64,000 bases of DNA from assembly GCA_023101725.1 (NCBI GenBank), contig JALJCO010001370.1, positions 1 through 64,000 of the forward strand, read 5' to 3'. The stretch is from Atherinomorus stipes. Lineage: Eukaryota; Chordata; Actinopteri; Atheriniformes; Atherinidae. The position numbers were made by a program, and so were the translations under genes. This document shows, one piece after another, positions 35,400-47,167 of this stretch; the first letter of the stretch is position 1, and each line of letters starts with the position of its first letter. The notes beneath the pieces were generated by a model, which saw nothing but the letters and a program-made list of their open reading frames with translations, was not told the DNA's origin and ran no database searches.

Positions 35400-37384
35400 T
35401 AAGTGATTACTTCATCCTACTTCTTTTTTTAGCAAGATAAACTGTCATTTTTTTCTTTTTTTTATCAACTTTTTTTTCTTTTATTATAATTTCTAAAAGT
35501 AAGATGTACAGTATGTCTACTTGGAAAGAATGTAATTTATTTTGTTTGCTCAAAATAAACCAACTAATCAATCAATATCTGAATAATATAATGATTATTT
35601 ACAGTTACCATGTTGCATATGATTTTTATCATTTATATAATGAAGTAATCTATTTATCTAAATAAAGAGAAAAAATAAATATAGGATTATGAATTTAAGA
35701 CACTAAAATACACGTTTTTTTTGTAATTGTATGATAATAATTCAAAATATTTGTGAGAATATAAGAAAACGTTTCCTTACCAGACATCAAATTTTTTAAA
35801 AATGTGAACCTGAAGCTTCATCACTCGCTGTTCTGAAATATGAAGCATGTTTGAACACTGCTGAGCTGCAACATGTGGTTAAAATATAAATGATTTTTGT
35901 GGCTTTGTTTATTTAACATTCAGGTGCATTCATAAAATCTCTTCATCGCTTTTCATTTCACTAGCAGACAAAAGTTTTTCTGAAAAACCACTGAAACAGA
36001 AGCTCTTCATCTCTGCTGTCTGCCGATCAGCGTTCAGACAAACCAACGCGTTACTGCGCTGCTACGCCGGATCAGGCTTTCTGACCAGCATACCGTCAAA
36101 TCTAACGTGTTGACTTTACTATCAATAAAGATATGAAAAGTTTAAAAAAAAGAGAAAAAAAAACAAAACAATTTGAGTTTGTAGAACGTAACGCTCACGT
36201 GTTACTGTTGGTTTAATCTGCAACACCCTTAAGTCATTTAAAAATGTCCACTTCCAAAGAAAAACACTAAAAATTTAACAGATTAATATTTTTGTCAGAT
36301 TTTTTCTGCATAAATTTCTTAAACAATTTCAAAACAAAAAATTATTCAAATAATTTGAGGGTTTTAACCCTTTAAATGCTAGTTTAATGACTGTCACTGT
36401 TGTTTTTTTTCATATATGTCATAAAAAAAACTTAAAAAAAATAAAAAGAGAAGATGGTTATTTTCCATTATGTGCTGTTAAATTGCTAAAACACAAAACT
36501 TTCCTCCATTTCACCAAAACTCTAAACACGACACACATTTCTAAAGCTACACGCACAAAACCACATCTTCTCATTTCGCAACTCAAACTTTCACACCAAA
36601 ACAGCTGCTGAGCGCCTGCAGAGATGGAGACACTATAACATGGTTACACACTGCAACACAACCCGCACACGAGGTTTTCACAACTGTCCAAACCTCACAG
36701 CATCTGCTCTCACGTATCAGACGTTCATGGGTGTGTTTCAGGTGACCTGTGTGTAAATCTGCAGAAAATACAACAAGTACACGACTGCACTGCAAACACA
36801 CAGCATCCATCACACCCACAATCTGTAGGAAGTGGGATTAGGAATACGGGGAAGAACGTTCGGACACGGCGGATCTAGTTTTGGAAGGCTCGACACTGAC
36901 AAAGTTAATCATTGAATCAATTTTAAAAAGTTCTTTATCTATTTATTTATTTATCCAATGAATTCATGTTTACTATCTTTTCTGACCAACTAACTAATCA
37001 CAAACTGTAGGTCACATCTAATAAAATCAAACTAAATAAAATTTAATTGAATTAATTTGTAATTTTTAATTTTATTCATTGTCTATCTTTATTTTATCAA
37101 TGAAAACTTCTATTCAGGTTGATGTAATTTACTAAATAAAATGCATTCTGATACCTCGATCAAATTCGTTCGCTGCTTTATCCTTTTGATCATATTGATA
37201 TTTACTCAGGTAAAGTATGTGAGAGTAGATGCAGCCTGTAAGAGAGCAGCAACACGACGCTAGTAAGTGATTCTGGTTTGGGAGAGGATTAGAGCCACTA
37301 AAGAAAATAAATAAATACAATTCTAAGAAAAAAAAAAAAAGTCTGACTCTGAATTTAATCTCAGAATTTTTTCCAAAACATTTG
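35400..37384. other. Probable syk first intron, no feature recognised
   Basis: AT-rich sequence with short A and T runs. No repeat ends or exons recognised. Scattered ORFs are short and compositionally random. Confidence 0.55.
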
Positions 37385-37458
37385 AAAAACAAAACAAAAC
37401 AAAACAAAACAAAACAAAACAAAACAAAACAAAACAAAACAAAACAAAACAAAACAAA
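37385..37458. repeat. (AAAAC)n microsatellite
   Basis: About 15 uninterrupted AAAAC units. The minus strand opens a Phe-Val-Leu-Cys repeat ORF, which is an artefact. Confidence 0.97.
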
Positions 37459-37469
37459 AAAATTTTTTA

Positions 37470-37860
37470 GCAGGAATTTTTTTTTAAAAAAATTCGGAAA
37501 AAGGGAGAATTCTGCTTTTAATCTCAGAATTCTGAGAAAAAAGTCAGATTTCTGAGATTAAAATCAGAATTCTGACTTTTTTCCAAAATTTTTGGGAGAA
37601 AAATCTTTCTTTCAGATTTTTTTTAATTTCTGAAAAAGTCAGAATTCTGACTTTAATCTCATTATTCTGACTCTTTCCCCAGAACATTTGAAAAAAAAAT
37701 GTTTTTTTTCAGGAGATCTTTTTCTTTCAATTTTGGAAAAAGTCGGAATTCTGAGATTAAAGTCAAAACTCTGACTTTTTCCCAGAATATTTTAAAAAAA
37801 GAATTTTTAAGGAGATTTTTTTTCAATTTCTGAAAAAGTCAGAATTCTGACTTTTAATAA
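37470..37860. repeat. Degenerate AGAATTCTGA repeat
   Basis: Many copies of AAGTCAGAATTCTGACTTT and AATCTCAGAATTCTGAGAA variants, each a short palindrome around GAATTC. The array decays to both sides. Confidence 0.85.
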
Positions 37861-39072
37861 AATAAATAAAAAGCAGACATTAGGTCATAAAGCTGATCTC
37901 AAAATAGTTGACTAATTGTCCTGAAATTGTTTGAGATTTGTGCACAGAAATGGTTTTAGAATAAAAAATCTGTAAAATTTTTAAGCAATTTCTTTGGAGC
38001 TGGAAATTGACAGATGGTAGAAATAGTTTTTCACACGGTTCTGATAACTTTGAAAAAAAAATTGACATGTCAGAGCAAGATTGAATCAGGAAACCTGAGC
38101 CATGAGCACTAAAACAGCTAAATGTTTGGCCAGAGGAGGTGAAAAAAGCCAAAATGGACCAAAATGTTCACATTTGATACAAAAGGCTTAAACTAACTCC
38201 TAAATTAGAGCCGATTATTTACATGATGACTGCAAGTTCACTCACATTAATTGATTAAATCAAAACTTTCTTTCAGCTGCTTTGCTGCAGGAACTTGGTG
38301 TCAGTGTGGTTTTTGCAAAACTACAGTCAAACCCCAACACCCCCCCCCCTCCCCCCATGCTGATGTTTTCAAACAGAGACACTGATGACCATAAATACTC
38401 AGTTTGTTGGAATTAGTTATTGATATGATTTGAAACGTGATAACATTAAAGTTAACCAGCCAAGTATCTTAATTAATGTAAAAATAATTCATTTCCATCA
38501 TTACTCAGCATCATATGAAGCAACATAACATGTTTTTAGACTAAAACTGTTGTGAAAAGGGTGATATGAGATGCATTTGTTAGATTTCATTCATGCTAAA
38601 TAATTCTTTGTCATTTATTATGATGTAACAGAGAAATGATAAGAAAAAAGAAAAATAAACAAGAAAAACTTTGAGACATTTTTGCTTTTAGGGCTAGAAA
38701 ACATGTAAGAGCAACACTTATAAAAGTGTTTACTTCCCGTCTAAACGGAGCCATGTTTATAAGGGAAATGCATCTGTGGGATGAGCAGCAGAGGTGGGTG
38801 TGTGGGTGGTGCCCATGAGAAAGTGAACAAGCAAATGAGCCGTTTGGATGAGATCCGGAGAGGAAACTTCTGCCACATTAGCTGGTGATTAAAGGGTTAA
38901 TTCAGAGTGCTGCTGACATATAAGATACAGACAGAAGGAAATAATCTGAGTAAATTTAAACTAAAAGTCTTTGGGTGCTGCTACAGTTTCTTATCAGTGA
39001 TGGTGGTTTCAGTCTCGACTTTCTGCCACCACACAGATGAGAACTGCAGCTGCAGTTCAGGGTCAGAGCAGC

Positions 39073-39399
39073 ACCTGTCCCACAGGTACGTCTGTACCCG
39101 TCCCACAGGTACGTCTGTACCTGTCTCACAGGTACAGACGTACCTGTCCCACAGGTACGCCTGTACCTGTCCCACAGCTACGTCTGTACCTGTCCCACAG
39201 GTACGCCTGTACCTGTCTCACAGGTACAGACGTACCTGTCCCACAGGTACGTCTGTACCTGTCCCACAGGTACAGACGTACCTGTGGGACAGGTACAGAC
39301 GCACCTGTCCCACAGGTACGTCTGTACCTGTCCCACAGCTACGTCTGTACCTGTCCCACAGGTACAGACGTACCTGTGGGACAGGTACGTCTGTACCTG
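39073..39399. repeat. 22-24-bp palindromic minisatellite
   Basis: Units of CCTGTCCCACAGGTACGTCTGTA alternate with their reverse complements. CAGGTAC recurs on both strands. Long ORFs rich in Cys-Pro-Thr-Gly are array artefacts. Confidence 0.95.
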
Positions 39400-40017
39400 G
39401 ACACCGCTGCTACACCGAAAAACCCAAACACGCTCTTATCACATTAACATTTCATTTATAAGTTAGGTCAGCAAATAGTGTAAAAAATTCAACTGAACTG
39501 TTCAAAATGTTTAGAAATTAGTTGTTTAATGAAATGAAATCTGTTCACTGAGACAACTTTAGATGTGTTTGCCTCCATAAATGCAACTCAGGACAGCGAG
39601 CAGGTAAAATGCTGGTCCAGGTCTCATCTCATGACTATGAGAACATGATAAAAGATATCATACCACTCATGATACTGTGGTGTATATTTGAGTGCGTGTG
39701 AGTGAATATTCTCCTGACTGGATGTGAACAGAGACGGGCTTGAAAGTTGACATCCCTCCCATTACAGAAACAGCTCATTTCACAATAGGAAGTTAAATAA
39801 AACTGGAAAAAGAAATAATAAATAAATTACTCAGTTTTAATGCAGTAAAAGAAAACATTGATTTTGAATTTTTGTTTTAAAAATAACTTAAAACAAACAA
39901 ACAAACAGAATTGTCCTAGACAAATTAGAGTAACTTGCTCATGAACATGGACCAACATACCTGTCAACAGGTGCAGACGTCTGATTGGACGTTACAGAAA
40001 ACACCTGATTGGAGTGA

Positions 40018-40981
40018 ATAGGGGATTATCACGCTTACCGGAACTTCCCGGTATTTGGACACTTCCTCTTCTGGGCCATGTTAACGACAGCCGTTTCTGC
40101 TCTGTTATACTGTTTAAATCGGATAAATTCCAAACATATTTAAGTTTTCATTCCAGACTGAAGTGATACTGGATCAAAAGCTGGATCAAAGCGATCGATT
40201 CGCCGCGGTGAAGGGCCGAACTTTATAATAAAACACACGTTTGTTTGTCGCTGGTGGGGCACAACACCGCACGACACCGGCACTTCACAGCATGCTAGCA
40301 TTAGCAAGCTAGCGTTTACTGACGTGCTTAACATTGTGCGTCTTAAAACACACAAACATCTGAAAATCGGGTCTGTACCCCCCCGTTTCCAGTGGAACAA
40401 CTGGGGACTGCCAAGAAAGGAGACGCTTTCAGATGCTTGTGTGTTTTCAGCCGCACAAAGTTAGGCACGTTATCGAGCTGGCTAATGCTAACCTGCTAAC
40501 AGTAGTCCGCCAGCTACTTCTCTGTTAAACTTTGTAAATCGGATAAACGCCAATGCCAAGTTTTCATTCCAGACTGAGTGATGCTAAGGAAGAAGTGGAT
40601 CAAAACGACCGATTCGCCGCGGTGAAGGACCGAACTTTATAATAAAACGACACACGTTTGTTTGTAGCCGGCAGTCTGCGCAGTCGTATTAGCAGGTTAG
40701 CATTAGCCAGCTCAATGACGTGCCTAACTTTGTGCGTCTGAAAACACACAAGCATCTGAAAGCGTCTCATTTCTTGGCAGTCGGCCCTTCACCGCGGCGA
40801 ATCGTTCGCTTTGATCCACTTCTTCCTTAGTATCATTTCAGTCTAGAATGAGAACTTAAGTATGTTTGGAGTTTATCCGATTAAAACAGTATAACAGAGC
40901 AGGAACGGCTGTTGTTAACATGGCCCGGAGGAGGAAGTGCCAAAATACCGGGAACTTCCGGTAAGCGTGATAATCCCCTAT
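40018..40981. mobile_element. Foldback-type element with GGGGATTATCACG ends
   Basis: GGGGATTATCACGCTTACCG at the left and CGGTAAGCGTGATAATCCCC at the right are exact inverted ends, flanked by TA. The arms run inward for over 200 bp (GGCCATGTTAACGACAGCCG, TCGCCGCGGTGAAGG). The centre repeats the blocks again in direct and inverted order. No ORF. Related copies are at 25740-26390 and 41283-41740. Confidence 0.85.
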
Positions 40982-40982
40982 A

Positions 40983-41966
40983 GCCGTGTCTCAAACCGCA
41001 CATTTGCCTGAGTGCACTGCAATTCAGTGTGTACTTTATCTGTAGTGCACACTATAGGGCAGGGCTGCTCAATCCTGGTCCTCAGAGACCCCCGCCCCGC
41101 CCCGCCCCGCATGTGTTCCAGGTTTCCAACTCCACCACACCTGATTCAGATCAACTCAAATGCTCATCAAGTTCTTTGTAAGCTGCTAATGAGCCTTTCA
41201 TCTGAGTCAGGTGTGTTAAAGTAGGAATATCTGAAAAACCAGCAGGGCGGGGGTCCCTGAGGACCAGGACTGAGAAACACAGCCATAGGGAATTATCACG
41301 CTTCGTGTTCCGGTTTCCGGAACTTGTCGAATTTGAGCATTTCCTCTTCCGGGCCAGTTCAGCAGTAGCTGAATCCAACGTCCCTGCTCTGTTCCACTGT
41401 GAAAACCGCATAAACACCAACTCTACTTAAGTTTCATGGATTCCCGACTGAAGTGATGCTACAGTAAGGAAGAAGTGGATCAAAGCGATTCGCCGGGGTG
41501 AAGGGACGAACTTTATCATAAAACAACGTAGCACGTTTGTCTGTAGCCGGCACGCCAATGATGCAGACTACACAGCTAGCATTGGCAGGCTAGCGTTAGC
41601 CAGCTAGCGTTTGCTGACGAGCCTAACTTTGTGCGTCTGAAAACACACAAGCATCTGAAATCGGTTCTGTACCCTCCCGTTTCCAGATGAACAACTGGGG
41701 ACTGCCAGGAAAGGAGATTTTACACGGGGTCACGCGGGAAGTGATGATTTTTCAACGAATCAACGGATTGCTGTGTATTAGCTCCACCTCTTTGGTCCGG
41801 ATCGGTTAGATCAGTACCCCTACCGAAGGGTACCAAGAAAGTAGCCCGGTTTGGGTCGGCTATAAGGGTACCCGTCCCAGTTTTTATCTGTGGAGACACA
41901 AAAAAACGTGGACCAATCCGGCCCGACCCGACCCGACCCAGACCCGCTGGTGGGAACGGGGTTTGA
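40983..41966. mobile_element. Element with GTGTCTCAAACC ends, containing further insertions
   Basis: CCGTGTCTCAAACCGC near 40983 and GGGTTTGAGACGCGGCC near 41960 are inverted ends. Inside lie the hAT-like MITE at 41060-41281, a partial GGGGATTATCACG relative starting at 41288, and a segment rich in GGGTC/GACCC near 41900. The order of insertion is only partly resolved. Confidence 0.5.
41060..41281. mobile_element. hAT-like MITE, copy 2
   Basis: CAGGGCTGCTCAATCCTGG and CCAGGACTGAGAAACACAG are inverted ends matching the copy at 26625. Flanks CTATAGGG and CCATAGGG agree at 7 of 8 positions, fitting the 8-bp hAT duplication. It contains a short CCCGC run. Confidence 0.85.
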
Positions 41967-42135
41967 GACGCGGCCCAAGTGTTGCTCAACATTATAGCTC
42001 AGGAGCCTCATCATGCTTGTTTACTTGTTTTATTTTTTGTGTTTGTTTTTAATATTTCTTTGAACCACAATTCAAAACCAACGTCATGATTTTCATACAA
42101 TTTTTATTTATTATTACTTTGTCAATTTCAAGTTC

Positions 42136-42810
42136 CCTCACCAGTAGCTGCCGGGACGGTCTCCCATTAGCCTGCGTGGAGTTAGCGGGTATAAGGAGAC
42201 GACAGCAGCATGGTGTTTGTGACCCTACATGAGCAGGCGGGAAGCTGAACCTGCTGGAAACTCGGCTTCAGCCCAATAACACGAGTTGTTTCAGTTCAGA
42301 GACCCTAAAACTGAATATGAGGCATTTCTTCATCCAGAACATGGTTTATTTAGCAGAGTTGTGGAGAAAGCTTATATTTAGACAATTTGCCTGCAGATCC
42401 TGCAGCTTATGAATATTTAATCTCATCATAGCAGAGTCTCATTTTCATATAATGAAGTTTGCACAACAGCTCTGGTTTTTATCTCCTAGGGAAGCAAAAC
42501 GAATCAGAAAACAGTGAATTTCACGACAGGCTAGTGAGCTACCCACACTGGCTAAATCAAACCTACCGAGAAGCTTGCTCTAGTATTAGAGAAAAAAAGA
42601 GCTATTCGTACAGGCAGCTGCCGTAATGGATGGTGCTTCTCTAACTCCAGCCTTGGAGAGATGAGCTCATCTGTATGCAAACGATATGCAGATGATGTAA
42701 AAGTAGCGTCTGCAGCTCCGTCCATCCACCCATGACAGCACTGACACTGAAAACCATCATTATTGGCAGAAACTGACAGTTATGCCAATGTGGTGAGGTA
42801 CACAACGGAG
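42136..42810. other. Intronic sequence, no feature recognised
   Basis: Probable syk first intron. No exon or clear repeat end recognised. Confidence 0.5.
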
Positions 42811-42811
42811 G

Positions 42812-43075
42812 GTAGGGCTGAAAGATATATCGTTATCGTATCTATATTGAGATATGGACATTCAATATATTAATATTGCAAAAGCAACTATATAAAATAT
42901 ATAGATTTCCCCTGTGCTTGTCCTGCATATAAAGCTCTGGAAGTCACAAACAAAACTGCACTTTCCACCAAAGTGCTTGGTTTTCAACGAACCCGTAGTC
43001 ATATCGTATCGTATCAATATTGAGATGTCTGGCATGAATATCGAGATATGAAATTTTGTCCATATCGTTCATCCG
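42812..43075. mobile_element. Possible hAT-like MITE with ATATCG ends
   Basis: GGGCTGAAAGATATATCG at the left and CATATCGTTCATCC at the right are loosely inverted. The interior repeats ATATTGAGATAT and ATCGTATC. Fish hAT MITEs often look like this. Boundaries are tentative. Confidence 0.45.
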
Positions 43076-43083
43076 AACGGAGG

Positions 43084-43148
43084 GCCGGGTGGGATTTGAT
43101 CCCCAGACTCCCAGGTGAGAGTCATGCACACTAACCAGTCAGCCAAAG
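43084..43148 (-). repeat. tRNA-Glu-like relic
   Basis: The minus strand reads GGCTGACTGGTTAGTGTGCA, then GACTCTCACCT (CTC at the anticodon position), then GGGGATCAAATCCC as a B-box. The 5' and 3' stems do not pair cleanly. It is best read as a tRNA pseudogene or SINE head. Confidence 0.4.
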
Positions 43149-43611
43149 GGACACCCCCATGGCCAAGTAGCCAAACAGCCTTTGAGTTTGATAGACATAT
43201 CATTCAGTCAATAAGCACAGGCTGTTCAAGACAATTGGATTGGTTTTTTTCAGTTCTGTCTGTTCCACAGGTGACTAAAGTTTTTCATTTTTGTGTCAGA
43301 ACATTTAATTAATTGTCTGCAATCGGGGTGTGAAGGAGACTTAAGCAATATAATAAAAGATGCTCCTGGAAAACATCATCCACCCTGCCTTTAATTAATC
43401 AAATTAAATGAATGACAAATTACTAACAATTATTTTAAATGATCTTTGTTTTAGTTTTAACGCAACTTTCAGCCTCTCAATAAATTTTTCAGTACTTAGG
43501 ATTCAATATTGTTTCTGTTTGAAGTTCAAATTTTCATTTTTGAAAGCCAAATTTCATTTTCAGCACAATTTTAGTTGATTTAACTCCAGATGTTTCCTAC
43601 ACTGCAAACAA

Positions 43612-44511
43612 TTGGTTTGTTGGTCGGTTGGTTGGTCAGTCAGTTGGTCGGTCGGTCGGTTTGTTGGTTTGTTGGTTTGTTGGTCGCTTTGTTGGTCGGT
43701 TGGTTGGTCAGTCAGTTGGTCGGTCGGTCGGTTGGTCGGTTTGTTGGTTTGTTGGTTTGTTGGTCGCTTTGTTGGTCGGTTGGTTGGTCAGTCAGTTGGT
43801 CGGTCGGTCGGTTGGTCGGTCGGTCGGTTGGTCGGTCGGTTGGTCGGTCGGTTTGTTGGTTTGTTGGTTTGTTGGTCGCTTTGTTGGTCGGTTGGTTGGT
43901 CAGTTAGTTGGTCGGTCGGTCGGTCGGTTGGTCGGTCGGTCGGTTTGTTGGTTTGTTGGTCGCTTTGTTGGTTGGTTGGTCAGTTGGTCGGTCAGTTGGC
44001 CGGTCGGTTGGTTGGTCGATCAGTTGGTCGGTCTGTTGGTCGGTTTGTTGGTCTGTTGATCGGTTTGTTGGTCGGTTGGTTGGTTTGTTGGTAGGTTAGT
44101 TGGTTTGTCGGTCTGTTGGTCGGTTTGTTGGTCGGTTTGTTGGTCGGTTGGTTGGTTTGTTGGTAGGTTAGTTGGTTTGTCGGTCTGTTGGTCGGTTTGT
44201 TGGTCTGTTGATCGGTTTGTTGGTCGGTTTGTTGGTCTGTTGATCGGTTTGTTGGTCGGTTTGTTGGTCGGTTGGTTGGTTTGTTGGTAGGTTAGTTGGT
44301 TTGTTGGTCTGTTGGTCGGTTTGTTGGTCTGTTGATCGGTTTGTTGGTCGGTTTGTTGGTCGGATGTTGGTCTGTTGATCGGTTTGTTTGTCGGTTTGTT
44401 GGTCGGTTTGTTGGTCGGTTTGTTGGTCTGTTGATCGGTTTGTTGGTCGGTTGGTCGGTTTGTTGGTCGGTTTGTTGGTAGGTTTGTTGGTCGGTTGGCC
44501 GGTCGGTTGGA
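43612..44511. repeat. 900-bp (GTTGGTCG/GTTTGTTG) array
   Basis: Four-base-based units GGTC, GGTT, TGTT are organised into longer blocks such as GGTCGGTTTGTTGGTCTGTT that repeat. It opens ORFs of Val-Gly-Trp-Ser on one strand and Thr-Asn-Gln-Pro on the other. These are artefacts. Confidence 0.97.
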
Positions 44512-44561
44512 AACAAGTATCTGGATTAAGTTGATCCAAATTTCATTTCATAAGTTCCTAG

Positions 44562-45010
44562 CTGGCATTTTAATGTTGTGTCAAGGTTGAATCAATGTCA
44601 GGTTCCATGGTAAATAACCGTTGGATTTTGTTTGGATTTGTAAATCTAATCAACGTTGAAAAAGCAACATCATTTCAACGCCGTGTTTCTCAAATGGTGA
44701 AACATGGGTGAATTGCCAACATTGAATCAACATTGATTTTAGTTAAGATTTTTCAAATCAACGTTGTTTGGACATTGGAATTACATTATTTTTCAACTGT
44801 TATATTGTAGCAATTTTTTAAAAGATATGGTTGTAAAAAATATTTTTATTAGACATACAACTAAAAAACTATTGCTATTTCAACACTGAATCTATGGTGA
44901 GTTAACAACACCATGTCAACCATGGGGGTGTTCAACACTGTTTCGACGACGTCAACTGACGTTATTTCAACCACATTTAAACTTTTAAATTCGGTCGATT
45001 GCCAGCTGGG
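44562..45010. mobile_element. MITE with CAGCTGGCA ends
   Basis: CTAGCTGGCATTTTAATG at the left and GATTGCCAGCTGGG at the right are inverted. The interior is made of CAACGTTGA, CAACATTGAATC and TTCAACC motifs, a known style of fish MITE. No ORF. Confidence 0.6.
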
Positions 45011-46777
45011 TTTGTTCAATTCAACAATGGGAAGTCAGATTTAAATTCTTTTAATAAATAATTTCAGAGAACAAAATGTAGTTTTCAAGTTCATCGAATC
45101 TACAGAAGTTGTTTTCACTGAACTATAAAAAGAAAAAAAAAGAAGTGAGATTCATGTTTAAAAAAAAAGTGCTTTACATAATCTACATACCCTCCGAGTG
45201 TCAGAAATGTTGCTGTGCTTGAGTAAATTCCAGTAAAACAGAAGAGAAACATGAAATGCTCCGCTCTTTCATTTATCTGGTGGAGCATGAAGCCATGCTA
45301 ACATGCTAACAATGATTCCAAAGTCATTCTGAACATCAATGTTTGCACTAAAGTCATGTTTTCCAAACATTAGGCTCTAAACTTTGAGCAACAATTAAAA
45401 ATGAACATATTTATCCTGTTTTATAGTCGGTTATTATTTCTGTTTATGGTGGCTATGATGTCTGTAAATAATGTTGAACGTTACAATCCAAACTTTAACC
45501 ATTTCTGAAAATTATTATTTTTTCTCATTCACTGGGTTAAAAAAATCTCCACTTCAGCAACATTTTCACTCCCCAAACTTTTCAGTTCTGTTCCTGTCTG
45601 TATTCTTACAGTTTTCACAGAATTGTCCGTTTATATCTTATTCACAGCCAGATTTATAGAACATTTCCTCCCAAAAACACAATTAAAATCGAGGGTTTTT
45701 TTGGTTATAGACAGTATTTTCTAAATTGTGAAGCACTGAAAATACATATTGAAAATCCCCTCGATGAAAACCTATTACTCTAATATATCAACAAAAATAC
45801 AAAAAGAACCTTGAGCCTGATTCAAACTAGTGTTCAGATTTTTTCTGAGAATTATTTAAAAATTTGCATATTTTTAGCTGTATACCTAATTTGCACATTT
45901 AAACATAAGATTCAAAGATGCAATGCAGCAAATGATATTCATAATGTCAGGAATAAACCAGGACAGTTTCACGATGATACCTGTTGGTTATAAATTTATA
46001 GTTTCTCACCTTCAGGGTTAAAATAAGCGTGAAATACTGTACAGTTTATCCATTAATCATATCACAGAAACGAGCTGTGTGGCTCATTCATAAGAATGGA
46101 TTTTTTATACATACACACGATCTCTTTATTCAATCTAAGCTGCTGAAATTCAGTGATGTAGTGATGTAGTGATGTGATACATAAACAATCCTAATCAGAA
46201 ATTATTACTGAATAACCTCCAACAGCTCTTCAAAATAAAAGAAAGGCTCATAACTTGTGTGGAGATTTTATAAACCTAAAGTTGGAACAACTGGTAGATT
46301 TTTGTCAGACTGTAAATGGGCGAAAGTTTAGAACAATCTGGACGTCCAACACGAGCAATGTCATAATATTCATAAATCATATAGAGATTGGGTCTTGAAT
46401 GTACATCAGTAGTTGTGTGGATGTGTTCTTTTTTAATATATGACCATAGTTGGTATGTTGTCTATTAGTATTGTTGAAAAAAATAAAGTCTCTTTTAATT
46501 TTTTTTGTGTATCTTCATAATTATTGAAAGGTGCGATTACTTACTATTGTTGGTTTGACCATGTTGTTACAATGTGATGATTATCTGTTGCCACATGATC
46601 TAAGTTGTTTATTGTTCTATATGTTTTGGTTTATTTGCTTTAACTATGGTCAATAGTTTGTGTTTCCCAATTAATTTTAAAGTGAGTGTGAGTTTTAGTT
46701 TTATTATTCTTCCTAATTCCTTTCAGGCATAATGAATCTATTGTTTGTTACATAGGTTATATACTGTATATATGTGT

Positions 46778-46778
<1 letters not shown>
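45011..46778. other. Probable syk first intron, no feature recognised
   Basis: AT-rich. Small ORFs have no recognisable similarity. Confidence 0.55.
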
Positions 46779-46833
<55 letters not shown>

Positions 46834-47167
46834 TGTATAAAATTATTAATACCCTCCAATTAAAGAAGGGAAAAAAAATCAGCTGTCAGTGAAATAAGAT
46901 GAAGTTTACAAATGTAATAGTAAATAAAAATTCTATGAAAATCATGACTGATTGTGAATTGTGGTTCAACAACAACATTAAAAACAAACACACAAAAAAT
47001 AAAACAAATAAGCATGATGGGGCTTCGAAGCTAAACATTTTTTGTGTAACTCTCTGAGACAATTTTTATTCATTATTAGTTTCTTTTGTTTCTTTTTAAT
47101 TTAAATTACTATTGTCAATTTAGCCGTTTCTGTAGTTGGAGGGTATGAATCATTTTGAGGATGACCA
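46779..47167. mobile_element. CATA/TA microsatellite followed by MITE family A copy
   Basis: 46779-46831 is CATA then TA repeats. From 46836 the MITE reads AAAATTATTAATACCCTCCA and ends GAATCATTTTGAGGATGACC at 47167. The left terminus has been absorbed into the microsatellite, and the middle is shortened. Confidence 0.75.

Larger units (their letters stand above)
39750..42135. mobile_element. MITE family A copy split by about 1.95 kb of insertions
   Basis: 39750-40016 carries the family blocks CATGAACATGGACCAACATA and GAAAACACCTGATTGGAGTG. The continuation (GTTGCTCAACATTATAGCTC, CTCATCATGCTTGTTTACTT, AACCACAATTCAAAACCAAC) is at 41968-42135. In other copies these blocks are adjacent, so everything between was inserted later. 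Confidence 0.75.

Noticed and set aside
38907..39461. 184-codon Cys-Pro-Thr repeat ORF
   Set aside because: It spans the palindromic minisatellite, and similar ORFs exist in another frame and on the other strand.
43590..44539. Val-Gly-Trp-Ser and Thr-Asn-Gln-Pro repeat proteins
   Set aside because: They are artefacts of the GTTGGTCG array; all frames are open on both strands.
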